In this document: positions 1 through 10,357 of the stretch, one piece after another
Layout of the letters: each line of letters starts with the position of its first letter
Position numbering within the stretch: the first letter of the stretch is position 1
Assembly: GCA_963752815.1 (NCBI GenBank)
Contig: CAVVZI010000013.1
Span: 1 to 64,000 of the forward strand
Origin: Sva-07 sp963752815
GTDB taxonomy: Bacteria; Actinomycetota; Acidimicrobiia; Acidimicrobiales; Ilumatobacteraceae
Length of the DNA stretch: 64,000 bases
Direction: 5' to 3'
The notes under the pieces: model-generated
What the model was told of the DNA's origin: nothing
Seen by the model: the letters and a program-made list of their open reading frames with translations, nothing else
Database searches by the model: none
Made by a program: the position numbers and the translations under genes

Positions 1-1988
1 GGCGCCGGGTCGCCGTCGAAGGCGATGAGGATCGGTTTGCCGCCCTCGGCGCTCGCGGCGAGGATCATGCCGTTCGATTCGATGCCCATGAGCTTTGCGG
101 GCTTGAGGTTCGCGACGATGCCGACGGTTCGGCCGACGAGCGCGTCGGCCTCGTAGGCCTCAGCGATTCCGGCCACCACGGTGCGCTGTTCGGTGCCGAG
201 ATCGATCGAGAAGCTTGACGAGTTTCTTGGAGTTCGGCACGCGCTCGGCGGCCAGTACCTCGCGCCACGCGGAGGTCGATCTTCATGAAGTCGTCGATCG
301 CAATCCGATGGTCGGCGGCCGGTGCCGGTGCCGATGCGGGTGGTGCGGCGGCCGCGGCGGCTCGGCCGACGCCGGCGGAATAGGTTGGGCAACGGGGGGT
401 AGGTTCTTGGGCAACTCGGTCACACGTTTCTCCTTGGTCGCAGCGTCGGTTGAAGTGGTCTCGGCCTCGAGCCGCGGCCAGAGGGCATCGGCACGCACGA
501 GCTGGCGCGTGCCACTGTCCATCATGCGCGCGTCGTGCTCGAGACGGAGCTCGGACACGCGCCGCACGGGCGCGCCAAGCCGCTCGAGGATCGTTGGTCG
601 GAGGGAGCGGGGCATCACCGGACTCAAGCAGCACCGTCGCCACCCGCCAGCGCCTCGGCGGCTCGTCCCCCACAGCACGTGGTCGAGCTCCCCGATCTCG
701 ACCCTGCTTGGCGAGCGCCCACGGCTCGCTCGAGGCGATGTACTCGTTTGGTCGCGTCGGCGATCCGGAAGGCATCGTGACACGCGCGGTCGAGGGCGAG
801 CCTGGTCCATGGCTCGCGCGGTAGCCGACTCGACACCCGCCGTGACGATGGTCGTGGAGCCGATCTGGACCCGACGAGGGCCGTTTGAGCTGGCCCTGAC
901 GGTAGCGCTCGGCCATCGCCGTCACGCGATTGACGAGATTGCCCAGGTTGTTCGCGAGATCGACGTTGTATTTCTCTTCGAACCGGTCCCAGGTGAAATC
1001 CCCGTCCGATCCGAAGACGATCTCCTTGGCCAGGTACAGCCGCAGCGGGTCCGGTCCAAAGCGATCGGCCGCATCCAGCGGATCGAGCACGTTCCCGAGC
1101 GACTTGCTGAGCTTCTGCCCTTTCGTGAGCACCCAGCCATGGCCGAAGACCTGGCGTGGCGGCGCCTCGCCCGCGCTCATCAGCATCGCGGGCCAGACCA
1201 GGCAGTGAAATCGAGTGATGTCCTTGCCCACCAGATGGAGGTCCGCCGGCCACCACCTGTCGAAGAGCGCCTGATTCTGGCCGTACCCGACGGCCGCGGC
1301 GTAGTTGATCAGCGCGTCGTACCAGACTCACCACGCCCGACGGGTCGAACGGCACCGGGATTCCCCAGGCCTGGCCCGCGCGACTGACCGAGATGTCCTC
1401 GAGGCCCGCCTCGAGGACGCGCAGCATCTCGTTCCGTCGTGATTCCGGCACGACGAACTCGGGGTGCTCCTCAGTAGGCGCGAGAAGCCGATCCCGATAC
1501 GCGGACAAACGGAAGAAATAGTTTCTTCTCCTTGATCCATTCCGGCTTTCGCTGATGGATCGGACACAAACCGCTCTTGAGATCCTTCTCCTGCTTGAAG
1601 GCTTCGCACGAAATACAGTACCAGCCCTGGTACACGCCATCGTAAGATGTCGCCCGCGGCCTTCGATCGTTCGATGAGGGTCTCACGGCGATCCGGTGCC
1701 GCGTCTCAGTCGTCCGGATGAAATCGTCGAAGGAGATGTGAGGCGCGACCAGACGTATCGAAACTCGCGCTCCATCCGGTTGCAGTACTCGATGGGATCG
1801 AGCGACAACTCGCGTGCCTTGCGATAGACGTTCTGCGAGTGCTCGTCATTGCCCATGACGAAATGCACGTCGAATCCCGCCAGACGCTTGTAGCGGGCGA
1901 TGATGTCCGCCGCAATCTTCTCGTAGGCCGTTCCGAGATGCGGCTTGTTGTTGACGTAGTCGATCGCAGTGGTGAGATAGAAGCGCAA
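1..1988 (-). CDS. metG: methionyl-tRNA synthetase, 3' end outside window, frameshifted
   Basis: Charges tRNA(Met) with methionine. The protein can be followed through at least four reading-frame changes. The N-terminal Rossmann part (about 1683-1988) has the HIGH-type motif PHLGT; a zinc-knuckle part with YCISC and LCPIH lies at about 1540-1640; the KMSKS-type motif KLSKSLGN lies near 1100; the EMAP/Trbp111-like C-terminal tRNA-binding domain (HRIAIDDFMKIDLRVA, then VGRTVGIVANLKPAKLMGIES in another frame) runs off the left edge. The start is uncertain; a TTG at 1988 begins RFYLTTAIDYVNNKPHLG, and an ATG may have been lost to an indel. The frames join without loss of family sequence, so I read the breaks as sequencing indels and not as a decayed gene. 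Confidence 0.9.
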
Positions 1989-2039
1989 GAGAGGACCGCT
2001 GAGGCCGGTTTACACGTTATCAGAACCGCAGAAACGACC

Positions 2040-3349
2040 TCAGAGGTCATCGATCCACGCCCGCAACGCTTCCGCCTGGACGACCTTGACGGGGCGTCCG
2101 GTCTCGTTGGCGACGCGCACGCAATCGTCGAATTCGGGCGCCGCGTTGACGACTTCGCCGCGACGGGTGGCAACCTTGACCCGCACCGTTCCGCCCGTCA
2201 CCGCGACCTCGACCCACTTCCGGATCGAGCGTCTCGCGCCACATCTCCTGAAACCGCACGCCCAGCGTCGTCGTCTCGCGGAACACGAGATCGCAGATGG
2301 CTTCGCGCTTGTCCGGCGGCGCGAGGACGGTGAGGAGCGTGCCCGGACGTCCCTTCTTCATCTGCGCCGCGGTGAGAAAGACGTCGAGCGCGCCGGCCGC
2401 GAACAACCGGTCGCTCACGGGACCGAAGAGCTGCGGGCTCATGTCGTCAATCTCGCATTCGAGCTGGACGATCGCTTCGGCGCCCGACGGCGCCGCGGCC
2501 GGTTGCGTCCGTTCGCCGATGACGACCCGCAGGACGTTCGGGACCTTGCCCAGATCCCGGGTCCCCGCGCCGTAGCCGATTCGCTCGACCGTCATCGGCG
2601 GCATCGGGCCGTAAGCGTGGGCGTAGACGAGATGATCAACGCGCCGGTCGGGGTGAGGAGCTCCGACTGGAGTCCGGTGCTGTAGATGGGCGCGCCGGCG
2701 AGACAGCCGCAGCGTCGCAGGCGCGGGAACCGGAAAACCCCGTGCGCGATCTCCGACCATACCGCCGCCGACGTTCAACGGCGAGGCAACGATGTCGTCG
2801 ATACCGAACCACTCGAGCGCGAAGACCGCGCCGACGATGTCGACGATCGAATCCACGGCGCCGACTTCGTGCAGATGCACGTCGTCAATCGACATGTTGT
2901 GGATGGCCGCTTCGGCCTCGCCGATGCGGCGAAACAGCTCGGCGGCCCGTTCCTTGCCCGCTTTCGTCAGCGCCGAATGGCCGATGAGATGCGTGATCTT
3001 GCGAGGGATCGATGCTCTCGCGGCTGAGTGCGTGGCTGTGAGTGGCTCGTGTCCGTGATGCTGGCCGTGATGATGGTGATGATGGCCGTGACGTCGGCCG
3101 CGGCGGGTGTCTGCGCACATGACGATGATGATCGTCGTGGCCCGGCAGCCACGGCGGCCGCAACCAAATCGACATGCGTCGCGGTGATGCCGGCACGCAC
3201 GACGCTGGTCGCCGTCAGCTCGTGTCCGACGCCCAGGCTGCCGAGCGCCTCTTTCAGCGCCTCTATCGGCAGACCGGCGTCGAGCAGCGCGCCGAGCACC
3301 ATGTCGCCCGCCGCTCCCGCGAAGCAATGAAGTACATCACCCGTGCCAT
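2040..3349 (-). CDS. larC: nickel-pincer cofactor biosynthesis protein LarC, frameshifted
   Basis: LarC family (DUF111): inserts nickel into the pincer nucleotide cofactor of lactate racemase-type enzymes. The N-terminus reads CFAGAAGDMVLGALLDAG, the family signature, in one frame; a histidine-rich stretch (GHHHHHHGHHHGH, about 3055-3090) typical of the family follows; then KITHLIGHSALTKAGKERA, VHLHEVGAVDSIVDIVG and the C-terminal half ECEIDDMSPQLFG. I place the start at the ATG at 3349 (MARVMYF); one missing G shortly after it breaks the frame before CFAGA. The stop is the TGA at 2040-2042 after VQAEALRAWIDDL. At least three indels. It lies directly behind radC on the same strand. No larB or larE is visible in the window. 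Confidence 0.88.
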
Positions 3350-3355
3350 GAGCCC

Positions 3356-4020
3356 CCACCCTGACTCTTTCATCGAACAATAATGCGTATCCGCAAGGAT
3401 GACATGATCAACGACGTCGATGCCCAGCACTTGACCGGCAGCCACCAGACGCCTGGTCAGGTCGAGATCCTCGCGGCTCGGCGTCGGATCGCCAGACGGG
3501 TGATTGTGAAACAGAACGAGCGCCGCCGCGCCGGCAATCGTCGCCTCCCGAAACACCTCGCGTGGGTGCGCGAGGCTCGCATCGATCGAGCCGACCGAGA
3601 TCAGGTGTGTGCGCACGAGACGATGGCGGGTGTCGAGCATCAGGACGCCAAAGCGCTCGACGGGATGCGCGCCGAACTGGCGGCAGCAGAAAGCGCGCGG
3701 CGTCGCGCGGCGTCAGAAACCGCGGCCTTGCGCGCGGCGAGAGCAGCAACGTTCGCCGCCCAAGCTCCACGGCGGCCAGCACGCGCGTCGCGAGCACGCG
3801 GCCGACGCCCGGCACTTGCGTGAGATGATCGGCCGTCAGATCGCGTCAACCCGTGCGTCCCACCTGCAGCCGCCAGGAGCCGGTTGGCAATCGCGAGCGC
3901 GCTTGCACCGGCCGTGCCGTGGCCGATCACAATCGACAGCAGCTCGTTGTCCCCGAGCGCGCTCACGCCGCCGCTTTCCAACTTCTCTCGCGGACGATCC
4001 TCCGGCGCCAGGTCGGTCAT
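3356..4020 (-). CDS. radC: RadC-like JAB-domain protein (UPF0758), frameshifted
   Basis: The N-terminal helix-hairpin-helix part begins MTDLAPEDRPREKLESGG at the ATG at 4020 and includes ALGDNELLSIVIGHGTAG. The C-terminal JAB/MPN metalloprotease-like domain (frame of 3263-3640) has the metal motif LFHNHPSGDPTPS followed by D, and ends DHVILADTHYCSMKESG. One or two frame changes join the halves near 3640-3800. The true stop is unclear: in the present sequence the radC frame runs through a GGGTGGGGG run straight into the larC start, which I take to be a homopolymer error hiding a TGA near 3356. The biological role of the family is unsettled despite its name. Confidence 0.85.
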
Positions 4021-4064
4021 CGTGCACGGTTTCGACGTCAACGTCCTGCTATACTCCATCACGA

Positions 4065-4628
4065 ATGTTTCGGCGATGTGTGCTGGCCGCCGCGCTTGCG
4101 GCGGCGACACTGGCGTGTTCAGACCCCCCGACCAAGGAACATCAGCAAGCGGAAAGCGCGATGACGGCTGCGCGGGCCGCCGGCGCAAGGACCTATGCCG
4201 CCGTCGAGTTGCAGGCGGCCGAAACCGCACTCGCTGGCTATGACGCTGCCGTCAAGGACCGCGACTATCGCCAGGCCTTGCGGCTCGTGATCGAAGCGCG
4301 CGATGGCGCCTACGCCGCCACAACCGCGGCCACACTTGCCAAGGCCGCGGCCGCGCGCGAGGCCGACCGGCTCATCACCACGCTCGACGCGCTCATCCGC
4401 TCGGCCACGGCCAAGGTCGCTGGCGCGGCCGGACCTCGACCGGGCCCGCAAACCGCGGAGCGCCTGAAGAGCACGGCAAAGTCAGCGTTCACCGCTCTGC
4501 AAAAAGCGCGCGCACTGGTCGCCGGGGAGAACTGTTCGGCGGCAGTGTCGCTGCTCGCCCCGATTGTGGCGGGCCTGCAAAAGGATCTCGGGTTGCCCGC
4601 AACGGCGCCCGGCCGCCGCGGTCAGTAA
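4065..4628 (+). CDS. DUF4398-like lipoprotein
   Basis: A 187-residue intact protein, unusual in this indel-rich part. It starts MFRRCVLAAALAAATLACS: a signal peptide with lipobox LAC, so a diacylglyceryl lipoprotein is predicted. The mature part is Ala-rich and helical, with AESAMTAARAAGARTYAAVE, the pattern of DUF4398 proteins (Gram-negative, outer-membrane or periplasmic, function not known). An in-frame upstream extension exists but the signal peptide fixes the start at 4065. It is divergent from radC, only 44 bases away, so the two promoters must share that gap. A hairpin at 4687-4720 follows. Confidence 0.75.
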   Translation: MFRRCVLAAALAAATLACSDPPTKEHQQAESAMTAARAAGARTYAAVELQAAETALAGYDAAVKDRDYRQALRLVIEARDGAYAATTAATLAKAAAAREADRLITTLDALIRSATAKVAGAAGPRPGPQTAERLKSTAKSAFTALQKARALVAGENCSAAVSLLAPIVAGLQKDLGLPATAPGRRGQ

Positions 4629-4686
4629 CGACGTGGGGCGTCGTGCAGTTTCTGCAACGCGCGCGACCGCCTCGTGTTGCAGAACG

Positions 4687-4720
4687 AGGAAACCGGGTTT
4701 CTTGAGAAGCCCGGCTTCCT
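4687..4720. terminator. bidirectional hairpin between convergent genes
   Basis: The arms AGGAAACCGGGTTTC (4687-4701) and GAAGCCCGGCTTCCT (4706-4720) pair over 15 positions with one mismatch and one G-U pair around a TTGA loop. It sits between the end of the lipoprotein gene on the plus strand and the end of dapF on the minus strand, the expected place for a shared terminator. No long U tract follows. Confidence 0.6.
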
Positions 4721-4722
4721 GG

Positions 4723-5538
4723 TCATCTTCCGGACCACCACTCGACCGTCGCGACGACCTCCGCCCACCCCGTCAGCCAGATCGTCTCCTCCGTCCCATT
4801 CGACGTGTTGCGTGCCGCCGGGCGAGACCACGTCCGCGGCGCGCCGGGCACCGCCCGCGAAGGCGGCCGCTACGGCCGAAGCGCACGCGCCCGTGCCTGA
4901 GGCCTCGGTCGGGCCGACTCCCGTTCCCGATCAAAATGCGAACCTGATCCGGCGCCACCACGCTCGCCAGCTCGACGTTCGTGCCTCCGGGGAAGGCCGG
5001 GTGGACGGCGAGCGCCGCGGCGATGGAATGCAGGCGGGCGTCGGTGGCAGGGCCCAGCACCACACACTGCGGATTGCCGACGCGGAGCACGACGGCCTCG
5101 ATTTCCTGGTCGCCTACGCCGAGCCGCATCGTCCGGAGGTCTGTGGGTGCGCCCATGTCGGCGCGGAAGGTGTACCGCAGTCCAGACGCGGCCCGGAGAT
5201 CAAGCCGCTTCGGCCCGGCGACCGTGCCGATGACGACCCGGGCGCCAGGGCGGAGCGCGCGCTCGCGCGCGAGCCACGCGGCGGCGCGTCTTGCGCACGC
5301 CGTTGCCCGACACCTCCGCTTCGCCGCCATCCGCGTTGAACAGTCGCGTCTCGGCCCCATCAGGCGTACTCTCGAGAATCATCAGCCCATCGGCTCCAAT
5401 GCCGCGGTGGCGGTCGCACGCTCGGCGGGCCAGATCGGGTAGATCGGTTCGGTCGCCGACCCCATCGGCGCGCGCCAGCAAGAAGTCGTTGCCAAGCGCG
5501 TGGGTTTTCACCAGCGGAATCGAAACGAGATCAGTCAT
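4723..5538 (-). CDS. dapF: diaminopimelate epimerase, frameshifted
   Basis: Interconverts LL- and meso-diaminopimelate for lysine and peptidoglycan synthesis. It starts MTDLVSIPLVKTHALGNDFL at the ATG at 5538; CDRHRGIGADGL and LFNADGGEAEVSGNGVR follow in the first frame, TNVELASVV in a second, and PTEASGTGACASAVAAAF, with the second catalytic Cys, in a third. The stop is at 4723-4725. The total length (about 271 residues) is normal for the family. At the first catalytic position the usual Cys before GNG is Ser (codon TCG). This may be real or an error in this indel-rich segment. The next minus-strand gene upstream (methyltransferase) ends 10 bases before this start. Confidence 0.88.
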
Positions 5539-5548
5539 GTCACCGGCC

Positions 5549-6312
5549 CTATTTCCGGCAGAGCGCGATGAGGTGCCAGCCAAATCGGCGGACCCATGCG
5601 CGCGGGAGAGCATGAACGGGCCCACGAAGCCGACGTTGAAGAGGGTGCCTTTCCATCCCTTGTGCAGCCGACTCTTGACGGGAAAGCGCTCCGGGATAAT
5701 CTCGACCGTCGAGAACCGACCCAGCAACGCTCGAAACTCGCCAATCGAGTAGCGGCGCAGCACCGGCGCATCCTCGTGCTCGAGCGGCACCCGCATCACA
5801 TTCGACAGCAGGTGCAGCCACGACACACGGTTGTAGACCTGGAAGAGGGCGAGGCCACCTGGACGGAGCACCCGATGACATTCGCTCACGACGCGCCGAT
5901 CGTCAGCGGCGTACTGAATGACGCCATGGGCATAGACGAAGTCGAAGGTGTCGTCCCGAAACGGCAACGTCTCGCCGCCAGCGACCGCCAGGGGGGCGCT
6001 CAGACGTTGATGTCCAGAGATTCTGTTGCGATAGCTCGGTGGCCTGCTTCGAGATGTCGACGCCGACAACGCGGGCGCCGCCTCGGGCGAATCGGACGAC
6101 CTCCACGCCAGCCCCACACCCGACATCGAGCACGGGGCAGCCGCCAGCGCATCGAAGTCAACCAGTCGCAGCAGATGGTGAAGTTTCTCGAAATGGTAGA
6201 CGTCGAGGTCCGCGAAGAACCCAGGCGTGCCAGCTTCGTGGGTGCTGATGTCCAGGTCGTGAATGTGGGCGTCCCAGTCCTGGCGAACGCTGGCGCTCGT
6301 GACGGCGGACAT
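5549..6312 (-). CDS. class I SAM-dependent methyltransferase, frameshifted
   Basis: Starts MSAVTSASVRQDWDAHIHDL. The SAM-binding motif I, MLDVGCGAGVEVVRFARGG, is in another frame (5903-6133), and the frame returns at GGETLPFRDDTFDFVYAHGV and HRVLRPGGLALFQVYNR (motifs IV-VI). The end is RRFGWHLIALCRK with the stop at 5549. So at least three indels, but a complete methyltransferase_11-type fold. The substrate is unknown. It is followed closely by dapF, so co-transcription is likely. Confidence 0.75.
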
Positions 6313-6379
6313 CGGCGAATACTATAGGTGACTTCATCGGGATGCAGACAGGCCCGCGTCGACCGCCAGGAGAGATGGC

Positions 6380-7625
6380 ATGAACCGTCGAGGACGGATC
6401 GCATTCAAGATCGCCGCGCCGTTGCTCCTGTTCGCCCTTGGAGAATGGTCCGCTCGCCATGTGTTTGGCGCCCGTAGCCGCATCGGCGTGGCTGAGCGCA
6501 AGACGCTGGCGGCCTATCAAGGCATGCCGAACAGCGACCAGTCCTTCAAGGACTTGATCGACTGTGGTGAACAGTCCGAGCAAAAGGGCCGGCCAGCGCT
6601 ATGCACGGTACGTGTTGCAGGACATCAACGAGGACTGCGCCACACCGACCGTCAACTACGCGAACCGGATCCGCAAGACCTGGAACCCGGACCCGGCGGC
6701 CTCTCAGAGCGACCGACCGGTCTATGAAGTCGGCATGTTCGGGGGCTCGACGATGGAGGGCCAGGGAGCGATCGATGACGAGACGATCCCGTATTCATTT
6801 CTCGAAGTTCTCCACCGGAGGCAACGTCGTCTATCACGTCACGAACTACGGCGTTGGCGGCTACACCTTCACGCAGAGTGTCGTGAAGTTCGTGATGCTT
6901 CTTCGGGAGGGGCACCATTTCGATGGCGTGGTGTTCTACGGCGGGGCGAACGACGTGGACTACGCCTACGAGGTTGGAGAGGCGGGTGGACTCGCCGAGG
7001 AAGAGATGGTGCGCATAGCGTTCGAAGGCGGCCTCTGGGACAAACTCAAGGAAAGTGGCAAGGAACAGCTGAACGCCTGCGTGCTGTGCCTGGCGGCATC
7101 CGTGGCGGTCCGCCACCTACCGCTCCTGAGCGACTACGTGACGCCGGTCCTCGTCAGGGTGCGTGACGCGATTCACTTCAAGCGGGGCCAGTCGGCTGAT
7201 GATGACGCCGTGCCGATGGCGAAAGGCATCGCCGGTCCTACGCGCAGTCGCACAGGATGCTGGTCGCGATCGCCGAGGCATATGAGGTGCAGCACCTGGA
7301 GTTCTGGCAGCCGAGCCTGATGTCCGGCAGGGTACGGGCCGGGAGAAGCGACACTCACCAAAATGGATCCGCGCCTGACGGACGTGAAACTGCGTAACCT
7401 TTACGCGCAGTCCAGGAACAATGTGTCGACGATGCACTTGGGTCACTTCCTCGACCTCTCCCATGCCCTCGACGGACGCACGAAGCCTGCTATCTCGACG
7501 CCGTCCACCTCAGCGGCGCGTGCAACCAAATCGTGGCCGAGCGAATCTATCGCGCGTGGACAGAAGTGCCGACAACTAGTGACAAGGCCCGGCGAACGTC
7601 GCCCAGCCCCGTCCCTCCCAAGTAG
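6380..7625 (+). CDS. membrane-anchored SGNH-hydrolase-like protein, frameshifted
   Basis: Begins MNRRGRIAFKIAAPLLLFAL, an N-terminal membrane anchor. SGNH/GDSL features are in order: block I Ser in FGGSTMEGQGA (about 6739), block III in YGGANDVDYAY (about 6940), and block V Asp/His in CYLDAVHLSGACNQ (about 7485). Together these form the Ser-Asp-His triad of this lipase/acyl-esterase fold, often found with cell-surface polysaccharide modification. Three or more frame changes. The ATG at 6380 is just after AGGAGAG. The substrate is unknown. The stop is placed at 7623-7625 in the frame of the block V motif. Confidence 0.65.
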
Positions 7626-7804
7626 ACCCAGCGCACATGCTCGGGTAGAACGACCCGGACGTCCGGCTCGGCTTGGTGGTGTCGGCCACCCGACCGAACT
7701 GAAAGCGAACCGCGAAGCGGTACGGGGCCGCCGAACAGAGGGGCGCAATTTTCGCACGTTTTTCGGCCGAGACCCGGCACGGGATTCGCACCTGTGGAGG
7801 CGAA

Positions 7805-8875
7805 ATGGAACGCACCGTTTCTGTGATCACCTTGATGCTGGTTGCCGGGGCCGCGGCCGCCGGGTGCATGCAGCGATCGACCTCTTCAACGAATCCCGTT
7901 GGACCTGTGATGGCTGGCGCAGGGGACACGCCCACGCAGACAACCCTGGCTGGTACCTGGCGGTCAGTGGTGATCCATCCTGCCTCGCAGTCGCCGATCA
8001 CCCGGTCGCTCTCGTATGGGCCGGCCGCGGCGGGACTGGATCCAAGAAGCTGCGGCAGCTTTCAGTGGGTGGCCGCGAACCAGACACGACCTCAATCTCA
8101 GGGAAGTTTTCCGCGGTGTGCGCCGGCTCGTTGGTGTCCGGCACCGGAAGCGGCCAACTCACGAGTCCGACGTCGGTCGCGTTGACGGTTGAAGGCGCTG
8201 GGACCTTGCCCGGCCTCGGCCTGTGTGCGTTCTCTATTTCGGCCAGCGGTCCTTTCGAGAACGACGCGCTCGTCCGGTGCCTCCGGCACCAGTTGCGGCG
8301 GACCGAATCTCCGGCAGCGAAACGCTGCGCCGCGACGACCTTTATCCGGGATACCACCCGACACCGGAGCCGCCGCCACCGCCACCGCCGCCACCACCGA
8401 CGGTTGAACCGCCTCCACCACCGAGCTCAGGTGGTGGGAATTCCGGTCCGGGCGATGCGCTCGACCTGCGCTCGGTCACCGTCGTACGTGGCGCCGACCT
8501 CACCAACTGGAGCGTGACCTCGACCATCACGGACGCGTACCACCGCGGCGTGGATCTTCTGCACGTTCCACACAAAATCTGGTGCGTGGCCGCGCATCCC
8601 GTGGTTTGGCGATCCAATAGCTGGTCGAAGGGGATGCGTGGATGTTTGCCAGGATCAACGGCAGGTGGTACGGCGGTGCCGGCGAGTGGCTCCGCCCCGG
8701 TCAGCAGTGCAAGGGCATCGAAGGCCACGTCGGCGAAGGCGCCCTTGGCGGCACCATCATGGAATCTTGGACGCCAGCCCCAGGGGAGCTCATCGGTGTT
8801 GCCGTGAGCACGCCCGCGCGCTCCGGACAGTGGGGCCTAGCCGAACGCGGTAACGTCGTCCTGATCCATTGGTAG
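7805..8875 (+). CDS. secreted lipoprotein with poly-proline linker, frameshifted
   Basis: Starts MERTVSVITLMLVAGAAAAGC, a signal peptide with lipobox AGC (Cys at residue 21). A globular N-terminal part contains GTWRSVVIHP and SVALTVEGAGTLPGLGLCAF. A linker with ten consecutive prolines, PTPEPPPPPPPPPPTVEPP, at about 8365-8410 follows. The C-terminal part includes MFARINGRWYGGAGEWLRPG and ends GLAERGNVVLIHW. At least three frame changes. I do not recognise the family; the layout is that of a surface lipoprotein with a Pro-rich spacer. The 179 bases upstream (7626-7804) hold no gene I can see. Confidence 0.55.
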
Positions 8876-8893
8876 ACCGGCCGCTGGTTCTTC

Positions 8894-9255
8894 TCAGAAC
8901 CCGTAGCCGACGCCGAATTTTGCGCCGATGACGTTGGTCGTCTGGTCCGGCATTTGAATGCTGAGCACACGGAAGCCTCCGTCGACGAGCCAGCGTCCGC
9001 GCGCCATCAGGACCCCGAGGCCTCCGCCAACAGCCGGACGGAACGACGAGCCCGTGAGGTCTTCGCCGAGGGTCACGCCGAAGTCGGTCAGCCTCGTGGT
9101 GACGTCGCTGCCGGCGATCGTGATCTCCGGGCGAAGCGTGACTCGCGCCGCGCCGCCTTCGCCCAACACGTACAGACGAGAACCTTCCCGACCCGAAAAT
9201 CCATCGGGCGCCACCGATAATCGCCCAGGTGGGTGCGTCGAGCGTGCCGGTTGAC
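8894..9255 (-). CDS. outer-membrane beta-barrel protein, C-terminal fragment
   Basis: The readable part is LYVLGEGGAARVTLRPEITI, then alternating polar/hydrophobic strands with RPAVGGGLGVLMARGRW and a C-terminal Phe (FGVGYGF). Terminal Phe with amphipathic strands is the signature of outer-membrane beta-barrels, so the host of this segment had an outer membrane. There is no signal peptide or N-terminal half: the sequence upstream is already the C-terminus of the DegT aminotransferase. Either a deletion or a mis-join removed the front. The N-terminal limit is approximate. Confidence 0.5.
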
Positions 9256-9261
9256 GGTCTG

Positions 9262-10357
9262 CCCTGCGTCTTTTGCCTTCTCGATCGTGCCCGCGCTCAG
9301 GTTGTCTGACATGGGCAAACAAATGAGCGTTTCGGGAATACAAATCAACTGTGACTTCCAATGTGGTTGCGTGTCGCTCTGCAGCGAAGATGGGCTGGTC
9401 GTGCAAGGGGGTGTAGTAAACGCGTGTCTCAATCCCCGAACCACTCAGTTCCCTGAGTAACGATTCGCGATCGCTGTTCGACGGGAGCACCGCCGGGAAC
9501 AAATGCCGGGGCGCTCCGCTCGGACCGGCGTTGGAACTCGACACCTAGCGGCTCGAGCCAGCGTCGATATGAGGCGAACACGTCTCGGCGCAGTCGCAGG
9601 CGTTCCGAGAAGACTTCGAGTTGGAGGAGACCCAGTGCGGCGGGCAGTTCCGCAAGCTTGGCGTTGGTCCCGCGCTCGACGGCCTGACGATTCCCGTCAA
9701 ATCCAAAGTTCCTCAGGCGGTTGACCCTGGCAATGAGCCCCGCATTCCTCGACCGCGACTGCGCCACCCTCGCCGATTGCGAGCATCTACGTGGCATGAA
9801 GGGAGAACACCTCACACATTCCGCGCCTGCCCAACGGGGCATCGTCTGGATAACTCGCCCCAAAGCCGGCGGCGGAGTCAAGCACCCAACGGGAGACCTT
9901 CGTCAGCGGCGAAATGCTCCCACTCATCAATGTTTTCAATCCCGATTCCAAAGGTTTGAGTGAGGAGAATTCCTGCGATCTGGTCTGCGTGGTCCTCGAC
10001 GAACGCCCGAGCGCCATCAATCGACGGCTGCCAAGTGGGGTGTTCGACATCAACGAACACAGGCTGGTAGCCGAGTGCCCGTAACACAAGTCCGCCAGCC
10101 GCAAAAGTAAACGACGGGAGCAAGACGTAAGGCCGAGCAGGCAGGAGGCAGGCCTGGCAGGCCAACTGCAACGCCAGCGTGCCGTTCGCCACTAAGGCGA
10201 CGCTGACATCTTGTCCGATGGCCGTCGCCATCGCAGCCGAGAGCGCCTGTTCCTTCGGACCCCCGTTACTGTGCACTCCGCTCAGCACGATCTCCCGGTA
10301 CATCGCTTCGACCCGATCCGATGGCGGAAACGTCGGCGATAGGAACGAAACACTCAT
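9262..10357 (-). CDS. DegT/DnrJ/EryC1-family sugar aminotransferase, frameshifted
   Basis: PLP-dependent aminotransferase for nucleotide-linked keto sugars. It starts MSVSFLSPTFPPSDRVEAMY; ALVANGTLALQLACQACLLP, VLLPSFTFAAGGLVLRALGY and FVDVEHPTWQPSID are typical. The internal aldimine Lys is in EVFSLHATKMLAIGEGG (second frame). The C-terminus VYYTPLHDQPIF and TLICLPMSDNLSAGTIEKA is in further frames. The start codon overlaps the stop of the NeuD-like gene (ATGA), so the pair is an operon for acylated amino sugars, as in surface polysaccharide loci. The exact 3' end is uncertain because it runs into the beta-barrel fragment. Confidence 0.8.

Noticed and set aside
3055..3130. ATGATG/CATCAT-rich stretch as a microsatellite or CRISPR-like repeat
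   Set aside because: It encodes the His-rich segment usual in LarC proteins; no spacer-repeat regularity.
8365..8420. CCGCCACC repeat tract as a tandem-repeat locus
   Set aside because: It codes for the proline linker of the lipoprotein; too short and irregular to be called a separate element.
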